Source: Azoarcus indigens (GTDB lineage: Bacteria; Pseudomonadota; Gammaproteobacteria; Burkholderiales; Rhodocyclaceae). Taken from it: a stretch of DNA of 64,000 bases. The notes below the pieces were generated by a model. That model was not told the origin of the DNA, searched no databases, and saw nothing but the letters and a program-made list of their open reading frames with translations. The position numbers and the translations under genes were made by a program. The stretch is from contig NZ_SNVV01000002.1 in assembly GCF_004361735.1 (NCBI RefSeq), positions 62,001 through 126,000 on the forward strand. Direction: 5' to 3'. Below are positions 54,851-63,736 of this stretch, piece after piece. Position 1 is the stretch's first letter; each line of letters opens with the position of its first letter.

Positions 54851-56155
54851 GGCCGCGCGCTGCCAGGCCGGTTCGCCCAGCACCCAGGTGGCGGCAACAC
54901 AGCGGTCGTCCCCCAGCGTCATCAGCACGAAGAGCCGCTCGGCGAGGCTGTCGGCATGCGCCGTGCGGCGGGCCAGTAGCGGGCTGGCGGCCGGATCCAG
55001 CACCACGAAGTCGGCCTCCTTGCCGGGCAGGAAGTTGCCGATTTCGCCGTCGAGGTAAAGGCTGCGGGCGCCACCGAGGGTGGCGAGGTAGAAGGCGCGC
55101 TCCGCCGACAGGCTGCTGCCGCGCAGCTGCTGCACCTTGTAGGCCTCGCCCAGGGTCTGGAGCATGGAAAAGCTGGTGCCGCCGCCGACGTCGGTGCCGA
55201 GGCCGACGCGCATGCCCAGCGCGTGGGCGCGGTCAAGGTCGAACAGGCCGGAGCCGAGGAAGAGGTTGGAGGTGGGACAGAAGCTGGCGGCGGCGCCGGT
55301 GGCGGCCATGCGGTCGCGGTCGTCGTCGTCCAGCCAGATGCAGTGGGCATAGACGCTGCGCTCGCCGAGCTGGCCGTAGCGGTCGTACACATCCAGGTAG
55401 CTGCGCGCCTCCGGGTAGAGCTCGGCCACCCAGGCCACCTCGCCCTGGTTCTCGGCGACGTGGGATTGCAGGTAGACGCCGGGATGCTCCGCGTACAGCC
55501 GGCCGGCCAGCGCCATCTGCTCCGGCGTGGAGGTGGGAGCGAAGCGCGGGGTGACGGCGTAGCGCAGGCGATCCACGCCGTGCCAGCGGCGGATCAGCGC
55601 GGTGGAGTCGAGGTAGCCCTGCTCGGCGGTGTCGCGCAGGTAGTCCGGGCAGTTGCGGTCCATCAGCACCTTGCCGGCGATGAGGCGCATGCGCCGCGCC
55701 CGGGCGGCGCCGAACAGTGCGTCCACCGACCCCGGATGCACGGTGGCGAAGGCCATTGCGGTGGTGGTGCCGTTGCGCAACAGCTCGTCGCAGAAGAAGG
55801 CGGCCACCTCGCCCGCGTAGGCCGGATCGGCGAAGCGTGCTTCGGTGGGAAAGGTGTAGCGCTCCAGCCAGGCGAGCAACTGCTCGCCGTAGCTGGCGAT
55901 CATGTCGGTCTGGGCGTAGTGGACATGGGTATCGACGAAGCCGGGCAGGATCAGCTTGCCGCGCAGGTCTTCCACCGGCGTGCCGGCTGCCAGCTGCGGC
56001 AGCAGTTCCGCCGCCGGGCCGGCGGCCTCGACGCGGCCGTCGCGGACCAGGAGCAGGCCGTCCGGGAAGTGGGCCAGCGCTGCCGCGCCGGCATCGGCGG
56101 GGTCCGCGAGGAAATGGACGACTTCACCGCGAACGGCGCGCAGGGGCTGGGTCAT
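54845..56155 (-). CDS. guaD: Guanine deaminase
   Basis: A 436-residue zinc amidohydrolase converting guanine to xanthine. It shows VDTHVHYAQTDMI (metal His pair), the guanine deaminase-type LAWLERYTFPTEARFAD, then SHVAENQGEV, AHCIWLDDDD and GLGTDVGGGTSFSML. It feeds the purine pathway whose later steps are encoded at 20274-24989. The TAA stop lies inside the adjoining inverted-repeat element, so the last residues (RAAY) may be altered relative to homologues. Confidence 0.94.
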   Translation of the reverse strand: MTQPLRAVRGEVVHFLADPADAGAAALAHFPDGLLLVRDGRVEAAGPAAELLPQLAAGTPVEDLRGKLILPGFVDTHVHYAQTDMIASYGEQLLAWLERYTFPTEARFADPAYAGEVAAFFCDELLRNGTTTAMAFATVHPGSVDALFGAARARRMRLIAGKVLMDRNCPDYLRDTAEQGYLDSTALIRRWHGVDRLRYAVTPRFAPTSTPEQMALAGRLYAEHPGVYLQSHVAENQGEVAWVAELYPEARSYLDVYDRYGQLGERSVYAHCIWLDDDDRDRMAATGAAASFCPTSNLFLGSGLFDLDRAHALGMRVGLGTDVGGGTSFSMLQTLGEAYKVQQLRGSSLSAERAFYLATLGGARSLYLDGEIGNFLPGKEADFVVLDPAASPLLARRTAHADSLAERLFVLMTLGDDRCVAATWVLGEPAWQRAAY

Positions 56156-56168
56156 GATGGCGAGGGCT

Positions 56169-56182
56169 GATTGTTAACAATC
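56169..56182. promoter_or_regulatory. Palindromic operator candidate before guaD
   Basis: GATTGTTAACAATC is a perfect 14-bp palindrome 14 bp upstream of the guaD ATG. It overlaps a weak -10 position relative to a TTGTCA -35-like hexamer on the minus strand (56203-56198). The TTGTTAACAA core is typical of GntR-type sites. Confidence 0.5.
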
Positions 56183-56266
56183 TGGAATATAGGTTGCTGA
56201 CAATCGGCCCGCAAGCGCGCGGGCAGCCGGTCCCGATGGCCGGAGCGCATCGCCAGCCCGCCCAGC

Positions 56267-57910
56267 CTACACGGTGAAGCGGGCTACCGCAGCGCTCATT
56301 TCCCGCGCCATCGCTTCCAGGTCGCTCACCGCGGTGGCGGTGCGGCCGACCGCCTCGGCGCTCTCGTCGCTGGAGCGGGCGATGGTCTCCACCTGGCTGG
56401 CAATGGTGTCGCTGGCAGCGGCCTGCTGGCGCAGCGCGGTAGCAATCTCGGCGCTCACCTCCGCCACCTGGCCGGCACCGTCGCGGATGCGCACGATGGC
56501 ACCGCCGGCTTCCTGCGCCAGCTCGGCGTCCTGGTTCACCTCGGCGACCATGCGGCGCATGTCCGCCACCGCCACCCGGGCGCTGGTCTGGATCTCGCCA
56601 ATCTGGGTGCCGATCTCCTGGGTGGCGCCGGAGGTGCGCTCGGCCAGCTTGCGCACTTCGTCGGCCACGACGGCGAAGCCCCGGCCCTGTTCGCCGGCGC
56701 GGGCGGCCTCGATGGCGGCGTTCAGCGCCAGCAGATTGGTCTGGTCCGCCACCTCGCGGATGACCTTGACGATGTCGCTGATGCGGTCCGACTGCTCGCC
56801 CAGCATCTCCACCTTGGTCGCCGCCTCGCGCACGGTGGCGGCGGTGGCCACCATGCCGGCGGAGGTGCGTTCGATCACGCCGCCGCCTTCCTCCGCCAGC
56901 CGCGCCGATTCCTCGGTGATGGCCTGGGTGCGCTCGGCGTTCTCGCGCACATGGTTGATGCTGACGGTAAGTTCTTCGATGGAGCTGGCGACGGTGGCGG
57001 TGGAGCTGTTGAGCACGCCAGCGCTCTGGTTGATACGCCCCATGGCGCTGCCGACCTCGGCGGAGGCGCTGCCGATGCGGTTGGCGTGGGTATTGAGGCT
57101 GGCCACCAGCTGCTGGAATTCCGCCAGCATGCGGTTGAGGGATTCGCCGGTGCGGGCGATCTCGTCGCTGCCCTGCACCTGCACCCGGGTGCGCAGATCC
57201 CAGTCGCGGCTGATCCGGCCTATGGTCAGCTGCAGCTCGTTCACCGAGCCGCTCACCCGGCGCACGATCAGCACCGCCAGCGCCGCCACGATGATGACGA
57301 TGACGCCGATGAAGGCCGCAAGGATGTTGCGCACGCTGGTGTACTCGGCGGCGGATTCGGCGATGCTGCGCTGCAGTTCGCTGCTTTGCTCGTCGCGCAG
57401 CCTCTGCACCAGCTTCTCCAGACTGTCGTTGAAGGCGCTGTCGTAGCCGCTGGTGGACGCATCCACCACCTTGCCGGATTCCGGCTCGTTCACCATGAAC
57501 TCGTTCAGCGCCAGGCGGTAGCGCTCGCCCAGGGCGGCGTGCTCCTGCAGCAGGGTGTCCAGCTGGGCGGTGTCGCGGTCGGCGCTGTAGAAGTTGCCGA
57601 TGAGCACGCCAAGGCGGTCGCGTACCTCCGCCTCGCGGTCGGCGAAGCCTTTCAGGTGGCGGCCGAAGGCCAGGGCGTCATTACCGCGCAGCAGCAGGTT
57701 CTTCCACTCCAGCACCTGGCCCTGAAAAGCTTCCAGGGCGGAAGTGGCGGTGAGCATGTCGGTGGAACCCTGCTGCACGGTGACGAAGCTGCCCTCCAGC
57801 CGCTGGTTGAAAGCCGCCAGCTGGAGCAAGGCGAAGGCGCCCACCAGCAGCAGGCCGGCGCAGGCCAGGGAGCCGAGGGCGATGAGGCGGGAATTGACTG
57901 AACTGAACAT
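56267..57910 (-). CDS. Methyl-accepting chemotaxis protein with helical periplasmic domain
   Basis: A 547-residue receptor: helix 1 (about 8-32), a helical periplasmic domain of about 170 residues containing EWKNLLLRG, helix 2 (about 200-222), HAMP (about 225-275), and a signalling domain with [20 protein letters not shown] and [20 protein letters not shown] 57910 follows AGAGAGG and is preferred over the longer frame. A close match to the sigma-28 promoter lies just upstream. Ligand unknown. Confidence 0.92.
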   Translation of the reverse strand: MFSSVNSRLIALGSLACAGLLLVGAFALLQLAAFNQRLEGSFVTVQQGSTDMLTATSALEAFQGQVLEWKNLLLRGNDALAFGRHLKGFADREAEVRDRLGVLIGNFYSADRDTAQLDTLLQEHAALGERYRLALNEFMVNEPESGKVVDASTSGYDSAFNDSLEKLVQRLRDEQSSELQRSIAESAAEYTSVRNILAAFIGVIVIIVAALAVLIVRRVSGSVNELQLTIGRISRDWDLRTRVQVQGSDEIARTGESLNRMLAEFQQLVASLNTHANRIGSASAEVGSAMGRINQSAGVLNSSTATVASSIEELTVSINHVRENAERTQAITEESARLAEEGGGVIERTSAGMVATAATVREAATKVEMLGEQSDRISDIVKVIREVADQTNLLALNAAIEAARAGEQGRGFAVVADEVRKLAERTSGATQEIGTQIGEIQTSARVAVADMRRMVAEVNQDAELAQEAGGAIVRIRDGAGQVAEVSAEIATALRQQAAASDTIASQVETIARSSDESAEAVGRTATAVSDLEAMAREMSAAVARFTV

Positions 57911-57951
57911 GGGCCTCTCTGAAAGTCTTCCAGGAATATTTGTACCAACGC

Positions 57952-57978
57952 CTAACGGCGCGCCGGGCTGCGACTTTA
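57952..57978 (-). promoter_or_regulatory. Sigma-28 (FliA) promoter of the MCP gene
   Basis: On the minus strand TAAAGTCG (57978-57971), 11 bp, then GCCGTTAG (57959-57952) matches the FliA consensus TAAAGTTT-N11-GCCGATAA with exact spacing. It would start transcription about 35 nt before the MCP ATG. Confidence 0.75.
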
Positions 57979-58041
57979 GTCTTAGGTGCAAAGGCGGGAA
58001 GCGGCGCGCGAAAAGGTTTGCCAAGCTTACGGGATGCACTC

Positions 58042-58064
58042 GATATTACGAATAATTCTTATTA
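58042..58064. promoter_or_regulatory. Possible Fur box before the sigma-factor remnant
   Basis: An AT-rich stretch reading GATATTACGAATAATTCTT then ATTA partly matches the Fur consensus GATAATGATAATCATTATC. It lies about 33 bp upstream of the sigma-factor fragment's GTG, where an iron-regulated promoter would be expected. Confidence 0.4.
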
Positions 58065-58096
58065 AAAAAGCGGTCGTTCCGCGTCCAGGACAGACC

Positions 58097-58368
58097 GTGA
58101 CCGTTTCCGACCCCGCCATTCCCCGCCAGGTTGCACAGCTCTATACCGGCCATCACCGCCTGGCTCTTCTCCTGGCTGCGCAGCCGCCCGGATTGCCAGG
58201 AGCAGGTGGCGGACCTCACCCACGAGACCTTCTGCGCGTCCTCAGCACCGGCGCCGGCGCCATCCGGCTGCGCGAGCCCCGCGCCTGCCTGGCCACCATC
58301 GCCCGCGGCCGGGCGGTGGACCTATGGCCGCGGCGCGACCTGGAGCGCGCCTACCGGGAGGCGCTGCA
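58097..58368 (+). pseudogene. ECF sigma factor (FecI type) fragment
   Basis: Remnant of an iron-related ECF sigma factor. The frame from GTG 58097 reads to LYTGHHR, then switches at about 58160 to WLFSWLRSRPDCQEQVADLTHETFC, and switches back at about 58235 to RVLSTGAGAI and LATIARGRAVDLWPRRDLERAYREAL. These together form sigma region 2 of a FecI-like protein. Two compensating frameshifts and loss of everything after region 2 make it non-functional. At about 58370 it runs directly into a TonB-receptor fragment. Confidence 0.75.
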
Positions 58369-58373
58369 GCGGG

Positions 58374-58660
58374 GCCTTCAGGCTGCAGGGCAGCGTCCGC
58401 AGCGACCGCAACGCCCATCTACAGGATCTGCTGCATCTGCCGGACGGCCGCAGCCGCCTCCTGCTGGCCGTATCGACTGGAGTCCTTGCTACGGCCTGGT
58501 GGATCTCGGCCTGTACTGGGACACAGGCCTCCCCGGCGGGCAAGCGCTCAGGCTGGCGCTGAATGAAGACCTATTACGACCGCAGCCGTTTTGCCGCTGG
58601 AAACACTTGCTCTGGGGCAACGAACGGCGGGCGGCGCTGAACGCGCCGCTCCGCTTCTGA
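58374..58660 (+). pseudogene. TonB-dependent siderophore receptor C-terminal fragment
   Basis: About 95 codons of the last beta-strands of a receptor. FRLQGSVRSDRNAHLQDLLHL is in one frame. The sequence then continues in another as YGLVDLGLYWDTG and ALRLALNEDLL, with YYDRSRFAAGNT in a third and WGNERRAALNAPLRF plus stop at the end. The final aromatic Phe and the WGxxRRxxLNxxLRF pattern are characteristic of such receptors. At least two further frameshifts are present. Most of the receptor and any anti-sigma gene are missing, consistent with a deletion fusing it to the sigma fragment. Confidence 0.72.
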
Positions 58661-58752
58661 GACGCGGAAATGGCGCTGAAGCCCAATACCGGCACGGATT
58701 TGCTGCGATGCAAAGAAACGCTGTACAGCGCACCTACAATGGGATACAAGCT

Positions 58753-58771
58753 GACAATGATTCGCATTTAG
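58753..58771. promoter_or_regulatory. Fur box before DUF3649-PepSY-DUF3325 genes
   Basis: GACAATGATTCGCATTTAG matches the 19-bp Fur consensus at about 12 positions, including the core AATGAT-N3-CATT. It lies 133 bp upstream of the DUF3649 gene. A TACAAT -10-like hexamer precedes it at 58735-58740, so a repressor here would block transcription. Confidence 0.55.
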
Positions 58772-58904
58772 TATCCGCCCAACCGGCCGGCTCCTTGTCA
58801 CGCCGGCGGGTCGGACGCAAGGAGCAGAGGGCTGCCGGAGGCCCGTTTCAGGAATGGAAAGCGCGGCGTTCCGCGCTTGCCTTCATTCAGGACCAAACAA
58901 GAAC

Positions 58905-59219
58905 ATGAGTACTTCCACTCACTTTGTCTTTTTCGCCGACCACCGGCCATGGCTGAACGTCAGCCTGCGCTCGGTCATGGCGCTCTTCGGCGGCTACGGC
59001 CTCGCCTCGATGGTCGCCGCCACCCTGGCCGTCGGCCTGCCGCTGCCGCGCCCGGACGCGGTGATGACCGCCATCATGCTGGCCTTCCTGGTGCACATGC
59101 TTGCCGCCCTGTGGGTGTTCGGTGCGGCAACCCTCACCCGGGCCGCCGCCGGCCTCGCCATGCCGGCCGCATTGCTTGGCCTGTGGTTGTGGCTGCTGCC
59201 GGTGGGAGCTACGGCATGA
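58905..59219 (+). CDS. DUF3649-like iron-uptake-associated membrane protein
   Basis: A 104-residue protein with three hydrophobic segments (about 22-42, 48-66, 72-98). Proteins like this are found between TonB-dependent siderophore receptor genes and PepSY genes. ATG 58905 (MSTSTHFVFFADHRPWLN) is the likely start. It overlaps the PepSY gene by ATGA. Function unknown; perhaps part of an inner-membrane iron reductase unit. Confidence 0.75.
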   Translation: MSTSTHFVFFADHRPWLNVSLRSVMALFGGYGLASMVAATLAVGLPLPRPDAVMTAIMLAFLVHMLAALWVFGAATLTRAAAGLAMPAALLGLWLWLLPVGATA

Positions 59220-61267
59220 GGTTCGACAAACCCCGTCATTTCCGCCAGTCGATGTCCTGGCTCCACACCTGGGCCGGGCTGGTGCTGGGCTGGCTGCTGT
59301 TCGCGGTGTTCGTCACCGGCACGCTGGCCTTCTTCCGCAACGAGATCACCACCTGGATGCAGCCTGAGCTGCACAGCGCCCGCGACGACGGCCACGGCCT
59401 GGAACGCGCGGTCGCGGTGCTGGAGCGCAAGGCGCCGGACGCCCAGCAGTGGAGCATCAACCTGCAGGGGCCGCGCAGCCCGGTGATGAACCTGAGCTGG
59501 CGCGAAGCGCCGGCCGCGGGCGAACGCCGCAGCGCCGGCCGCCGGGGCGAAGAGGGCGGCGATGCGGATTCCGGGCTGGAGCCGCCTGGCGGCCCAGCCG
59601 GCCGCGGCGAGGGTCATCGGGCCCAGGACATGCAGCGCGAAGGGCGCGGCGATCGGCCGGAAGGCGCCCGTGCTGAAGGCATGCAGCGCGAGGGGCGTGG
59701 AGCAGGCGGCCGTGCAGAAGGCGGCCGGGGCGAGGGCATGCAGCGTGAAGGCATGCGCGCTGACAACGCTCCTCGCCAGGAAGCCCACACTGGCGGCGAA
59801 CGTGGCCCGGGCAGCGCACGGCCGCAACGCGGCGGCGAAGGCCGGGAAATGGCGATGGCCGCGCCCCAGGCTGAACCGGCCCAGGCTGAGGCCCGCCAGC
59901 AAGGCGGCCAGCAGGCGCAGAACCGCCTGATCATGGACCCCGCCACCGGCGAGATCCTGCAGCCGCGCCAGACCGCCGGCGGCAACTTCCTCTACCGTTT
60001 CCACTTCGAGCTGTACGGCATGGACCGGCTGACCGGCCGCTGGATCGTCGGCATCGCCACCATGTTCATGTTTGTCGCCATCATCAGCGGCGTCATCGTG
60101 CACCGGAACATCTTCAAGGACTTCTTCACCTTCCGGCCGGGCAAGGGCAAGCGTTCCTGGCTGGATGCGCACAACGCCACCGGCGTGCTGGCCTTGCCCT
60201 TCCACGTTGTCATCACCTTCTCCGGTCTGCTGCTGCTGGGCTTCCAGCTGATGCCCGCGGCGGTGCTCACCGCCTACGACGGCGACACCCGGGCGATGGC
60301 GCAGGAGATGCGCGGCCGCGGTAACGCCAACGCGCCGCTGCCCAGGCCCAGCGGCGAGAAGGCCGCGCTGACGCCGCTGGCGCCGCTGGTGGCCGAAGCC
60401 GAGCGGGAATGGCCGATGCAGGGCGTGGGCGCCATCACCATCACCAACCCGGGCGACGCCCGCGCCACCATCGAAATCCGCCAGGCGCGCACCGAAGGCT
60501 TGAGCAGCCGCGGCGCCGCCCGCCGCATGGTGTTCGACGGCGTCACCGGCGAGGTGCTGGAGCGCCCGCCGGTGGCTGAAAGCTCGGCGGCGTCCTCCGC
60601 CTGGAACCTGATGACGGCGCTGCACATGGGCCGCTTCGCTTCCTCGCTGCCGCGCTGGCTGCTGTTCGCCTCCGGTGTGCTCGGTTCGCTGATGGTCGCC
60701 AGCGGCCTGGCGATGTGGGTGATCGCCCGCCAGAAGGATAGGGAGGCGCTGGGCCGCACGCCGCGCGGCCATCGCCTGGTCGAGGTGCTGAACGTGGCGG
60801 CGGTGTCCGGCCTGCTGATCGCGATCGCCGCCTACTTCTGGGGCAATCGCCTGCTGCCGGCCGATCTGGCCGAGCGCAATCTTTGGGAGATCCGGGTGTT
60901 CTTCTCCGTCTGGGCGCTGGCCGCGCTGCATGCCATCGTCCGCAAGTACAAGGCCGCCTGGGTGGAACAGCTGACCCTGGCCGGTGTGCTGGCCATGCTG
61001 CTGCCGGTGCTGAACGGCGCCAGCGGCGGTGTGCACCTGGGCCACAGCCTGGGCGCCGGCCAGCTGCAGGTCGCCTGCTTCGACGCCTGCGCGCTGGTGC
61101 TGGGCGCGCTGCTGATGTTTGCCGCGCGCAAGGTCAGCCTGCATGTGCCGCGCGCCAAACCGGGCACCAAGTCCAGGCCGGCGGGCGCGTCCAAGGCGAA
61201 GAAGGCGGAAGCGGTGGATGAGCTGGCCGCCGGCCTGCCGGTTGCCCTGAAGACGGAGGAAGCATGA
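59216..61267 (+). CDS. PepSY-domain membrane protein with MQREG-repeat insert
   Basis: A 683-residue inner-membrane protein of the PepSY-associated TM family, linked to ferric-siderophore reduction. It opens with SWLHTWAGLVLGWLLFAVFVTGTLAFF and has later helices at about 280-305, 330-355, 475-500, 525-545, 560-580, 585-605 and 615-640. Residues about 100-245 are a hydrophilic Gly/Arg/Glu/Gln-rich insert containing MQREG three times (at 139, 156 and 175). Most homologues have a much shorter loop. It is coupled by ATGA to both neighbours. Confidence 0.86.
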   Translation: MRFDKPRHFRQSMSWLHTWAGLVLGWLLFAVFVTGTLAFFRNEITTWMQPELHSARDDGHGLERAVAVLERKAPDAQQWSINLQGPRSPVMNLSWREAPAAGERRSAGRRGEEGGDADSGLEPPGGPAGRGEGHRAQDMQREGRGDRPEGARAEGMQREGRGAGGRAEGGRGEGMQREGMRADNAPRQEAHTGGERGPGSARPQRGGEGREMAMAAPQAEPAQAEARQQGGQQAQNRLIMDPATGEILQPRQTAGGNFLYRFHFELYGMDRLTGRWIVGIATMFMFVAIISGVIVHRNIFKDFFTFRPGKGKRSWLDAHNATGVLALPFHVVITFSGLLLLGFQLMPAAVLTAYDGDTRAMAQEMRGRGNANAPLPRPSGEKAALTPLAPLVAEAEREWPMQGVGAITITNPGDARATIEIRQARTEGLSSRGAARRMVFDGVTGEVLERPPVAESSAASSAWNLMTALHMGRFASSLPRWLLFASGVLGSLMVASGLAMWVIARQKDREALGRTPRGHRLVEVLNVAAVSGLLIAIAAYFWGNRLLPADLAERNLWEIRVFFSVWALAALHAIVRKYKAAWVEQLTLAGVLAMLLPVLNGASGGVHLGHSLGAGQLQVACFDACALVLGALLMFAARKVSLHVPRAKPGTKSRPAGASKAKKAEAVDELAAGLPVALKTEEA

Positions 61268-61587
61268 TGGACTTCCTCGTATTCGCCATGGCGCTGGCCG
61301 GTTTCAACGCCCTGTGCGTGAGCATGGAGCGCCACGCCAAACAGGTGGTCGGCCATGCGCCGGACGAAACCAAGCGCCGTGGCTTCAGCGCGCTGGGCTG
61401 GGCGTTGCTGGCGCTGGCGCTGGCGCTGGCGGTGTACTACCACGGCGCCTCCATCGGCACCGCGGTATGGTTCGGCCTGATGACGGTCGCCGCCTTCATC
61501 GTCGGCCTGCTGCTCAGCTACCGCCCACGGCCGCTGCTGGGCCTGGGCGGCGCGGCGCTGGCAGTGGCCTTGCTGCTGCTCGTGTGA
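61264..61587 (+). CDS. DUF3325-like membrane protein
   Basis: A 107-residue protein with three helices (about 2-18, 42-60, 65-107) that overlaps the PepSY gene by ATGA. The DUF3649-PepSY-DUF3325 order is common after siderophore receptors. Conserved Glu-Arg-His residues (SMERHAKQV) follow the first helix. Role unknown. Confidence 0.78.
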   Translation: MMDFLVFAMALAGFNALCVSMERHAKQVVGHAPDETKRRGFSALGWALLALALALAVYYHGASIGTAVWFGLMTVAAFIVGLLLSYRPRPLLGLGGAALAVALLLLV

Positions 61588-61641
61588 AGGAAAAGGCTCG
61601 TCAGGGAAGCTTGCCGCTGCTGAGCTGACTGCTGGATGGAA

Positions 61642-61665
61642 AAAGGGCCGCGTTTGCGGCCCTTT
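61642..61665. terminator. Bidirectional terminator
   Basis: Perfect 10-bp stem AAAGGGCCGC / GCGGCCCTTT with a GTTT loop, followed by TGCTTTTTCC on the plus strand and preceded by an A-run that gives a T-run on the minus strand. It serves the convergent DUF3325 and ABC permease genes. Confidence 0.88.
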
Positions 61666-61691
61666 GCTTTTTCCTGGCAACGCCGACGCAA

Positions 61692-62624
61692 TCAGGCATC
61701 CGGCCGATACGGTTTGCCCAGCGACAGCGGCGAATTCAACCGTATCGTCGCCGGATTGCGCGAGATCGCCACCAGCACCACGATGGTCGCCAGATAGGGC
61801 AGTGAGGACAGGAACTGGGAGGGGAAGTCGATCTGCAGCCCGGCACCCTGGACGAAGAGCTGCGACACCATGACGCCGCCGAACAGGTAGGCGCCCAGCA
61901 TCACCCGCAGCGGCCGCCAGGTGGCGAACACCACCAGCGCCAGCGCGATCCAGCCGCGGCCGGCGACCATGCCTTCCACCCACATCGGCGTGTAGAACAC
62001 CGACAGGAAGGCGCCGCCGACGCCGGCCATGGCGCCGCCGAAGGCCACTGCCAGGTAGCGGATCAGTACGACCGGATGGCCGATGGCGTGCGCTGCCGCC
62101 GGCGACTCGCCCACTGCCCGCAGCACCAGCCCGGCGCGGCTGCGGTAGAGGAAGTACAGCACCGCCCAGAACAGCGCCCAGGAGGCGTAGACCAGCGCCT
62201 GCTGGTTGTAGAGCGCCTCCCCCAGCAGCGGGATGTCGGCGATGAAGGGCAGGCGGATCGGCGGCACCGCCGGCAGCGCCAGCGATTCGTAGGGCTTGCC
62301 GACGAAGGCGGCGAGGCCGACGCCGCAGATGGCCAGCGCAAGCCCGGAAGCCACCTGGTTGGCCTGCAGGGTGATGGCGAGGAAGCCGAACACCAGCGCC
62401 ATCGCCGCGCCGGCGACCAGCCCGGCGAGCACGCCCAGCCAGGGGCTGCCGCTGTGATGGGCGGTGGCGAAGGCGGCCACCGCGCCCACCGCCATCATGC
62501 CTTCGGCGCCGAGGTTGAGGACGCCGGCGCGTTCGTTCACCAGCAAGCCCAGCGCGGTCAGGATCAGCGGCGTGCCGGCCACCACGGTGGCGAACAGTAC
62601 GGCAGTGAAGAGATTGCCTTCCAT
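61692..62624 (-). CDS. ABC transporter permease, nucleoside/purine type
   Basis: A 310-residue BPD_transp_2-type permease with about nine helices. ALGLLVNERAGVLNLGAEGMMAVGAV is the characteristic motif of the second permease of BMP-family nucleoside importers. It pairs with the permease at 62666 and the ATPase at 63729. The binding protein must be outside the window. Import of nucleosides or purines would supply the guanine deaminase and urate operon. Confidence 0.88.
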   Translation of the reverse strand: MEGNLFTAVLFATVVAGTPLILTALGLLVNERAGVLNLGAEGMMAVGAVAAFATAHHSGSPWLGVLAGLVAGAAMALVFGFLAITLQANQVASGLALAICGVGLAAFVGKPYESLALPAVPPIRLPFIADIPLLGEALYNQQALVYASWALFWAVLYFLYRSRAGLVLRAVGESPAAAHAIGHPVVLIRYLAVAFGGAMAGVGGAFLSVFYTPMWVEGMVAGRGWIALALVVFATWRPLRVMLGAYLFGGVMVSQLFVQGAGLQIDFPSQFLSSLPYLATIVVLVAISRNPATIRLNSPLSLGKPYRPDA

Positions 62625-62665
62625 GCGGTTCCCGGTAGGAGTCTGTGGTTGCGAGAGGTGGAGGT

Positions 62666-63736
62666 TCAGGCGCCCGCGGCTTCGCTGCCGAAGCGCAGCC
62701 GGTAGCGGATGAACACGTCGGCGCCCAGCAGGAAGAACAGCAGCAGACCCTGGAACACCAGGGCGATGGAGTTGGGCAGGTTCATGTACTGCTGCACCTG
62801 CTCGCCGCCGATGTAGAGCAGCGCCATCAGCAGGCTGGCGAGGAAGATGCCCAGCGGGTGCAGGCGGCCGACGAAGGCGACGATGATGGCGGCGAAGCCA
62901 TAGCCCAGGCTGAGCTTGTCGGTGAGCTGGCCCATCGGCCCGGCGACCTCGGCCATGCCGGCAAGGCCGGCTGCGGCGCCGCCGCACAGCAGGCCGGTCC
63001 AGATCGTGCGGCGGGCGGAGAAGCCGGCGTAGCGGGCAGCGTCCGGCGCTTCGCCCGCCACCCGCATGCGGAAGCCGGCGTGGCTGCGGTACATGAACAC
63101 ATAAGCGGCCACCAGCGCTGCCAGCGCGAACAGCAGGCCCAGGTGCAGCCGGGTGCCGTCCACCAGCACCGGCAGCAGGGCGGCGTCGGCGAACATCACC
63201 GTCTGCGGGAAGTTGAAGCCCTGCGGGTCCTTCCACGGCCCGAACACCAGCCAGGAGACCAGCAGCTGGGCGACATATACCAGCATCAGCGACACCAGGA
63301 TCTCGTTGGCGTTGAAGCGGGTCTTGAGCCAGGCGGGGATGGCCGCCCAGGCCGCGCCGGCCAGTGCGCCGCCCAGCAGCATGCCGGGCAGCACCAGCGC
63401 GCTCTCGCTTTCCCCCGCCCACAGGGCGATGCCGGTGGCGCCGACTGCGCCCAGCATGAACTGGCCTTCGGCGCCGATGTTCCAGATGTTGGCGCGGAAG
63501 CCGATGGCCAGCCCGGTGGCGCACAGCATCAGCGGCGTGGCCTTGAGCAGCAGCTCCGAGAGGCCGTAGAGATCCTTCAGCGGGGCGATGAGGAAGAGCC
63601 GCAGCCCTTCCGCCGGATCCTTGCCGAGCAGGGCGAAGAGCACGCCGCCGGCCGCCAGGGTGAGCACCGCCGCCAGCAGCGGCGACAGCCAGGTCATCAG
63701 GCGCGAGGCCTGCGGGCGGGCTTCCAGCCTAAGCAT
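62666..63736 (-). CDS. ABC transporter permease, nucleoside/purine type
   Basis: A 356-residue permease, partner of the preceding one, with about ten helices and the family motif GLAIGFRANIWNIGAEGQFMLGA. ATG 63736 overlaps the ATPase stop by 8 bp. The next permease starts 41 bp after its stop. Confidence 0.88.
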   Translation of the reverse strand: MLRLEARPQASRLMTWLSPLLAAVLTLAAGGVLFALLGKDPAEGLRLFLIAPLKDLYGLSELLLKATPLMLCATGLAIGFRANIWNIGAEGQFMLGAVGATGIALWAGESESALVLPGMLLGGALAGAAWAAIPAWLKTRFNANEILVSLMLVYVAQLLVSWLVFGPWKDPQGFNFPQTVMFADAALLPVLVDGTRLHLGLLFALAALVAAYVFMYRSHAGFRMRVAGEAPDAARYAGFSARRTIWTGLLCGGAAAGLAGMAEVAGPMGQLTDKLSLGYGFAAIIVAFVGRLHPLGIFLASLLMALLYIGGEQVQQYMNLPNSIALVFQGLLLFFLLGADVFIRYRLRFGSEAAGA

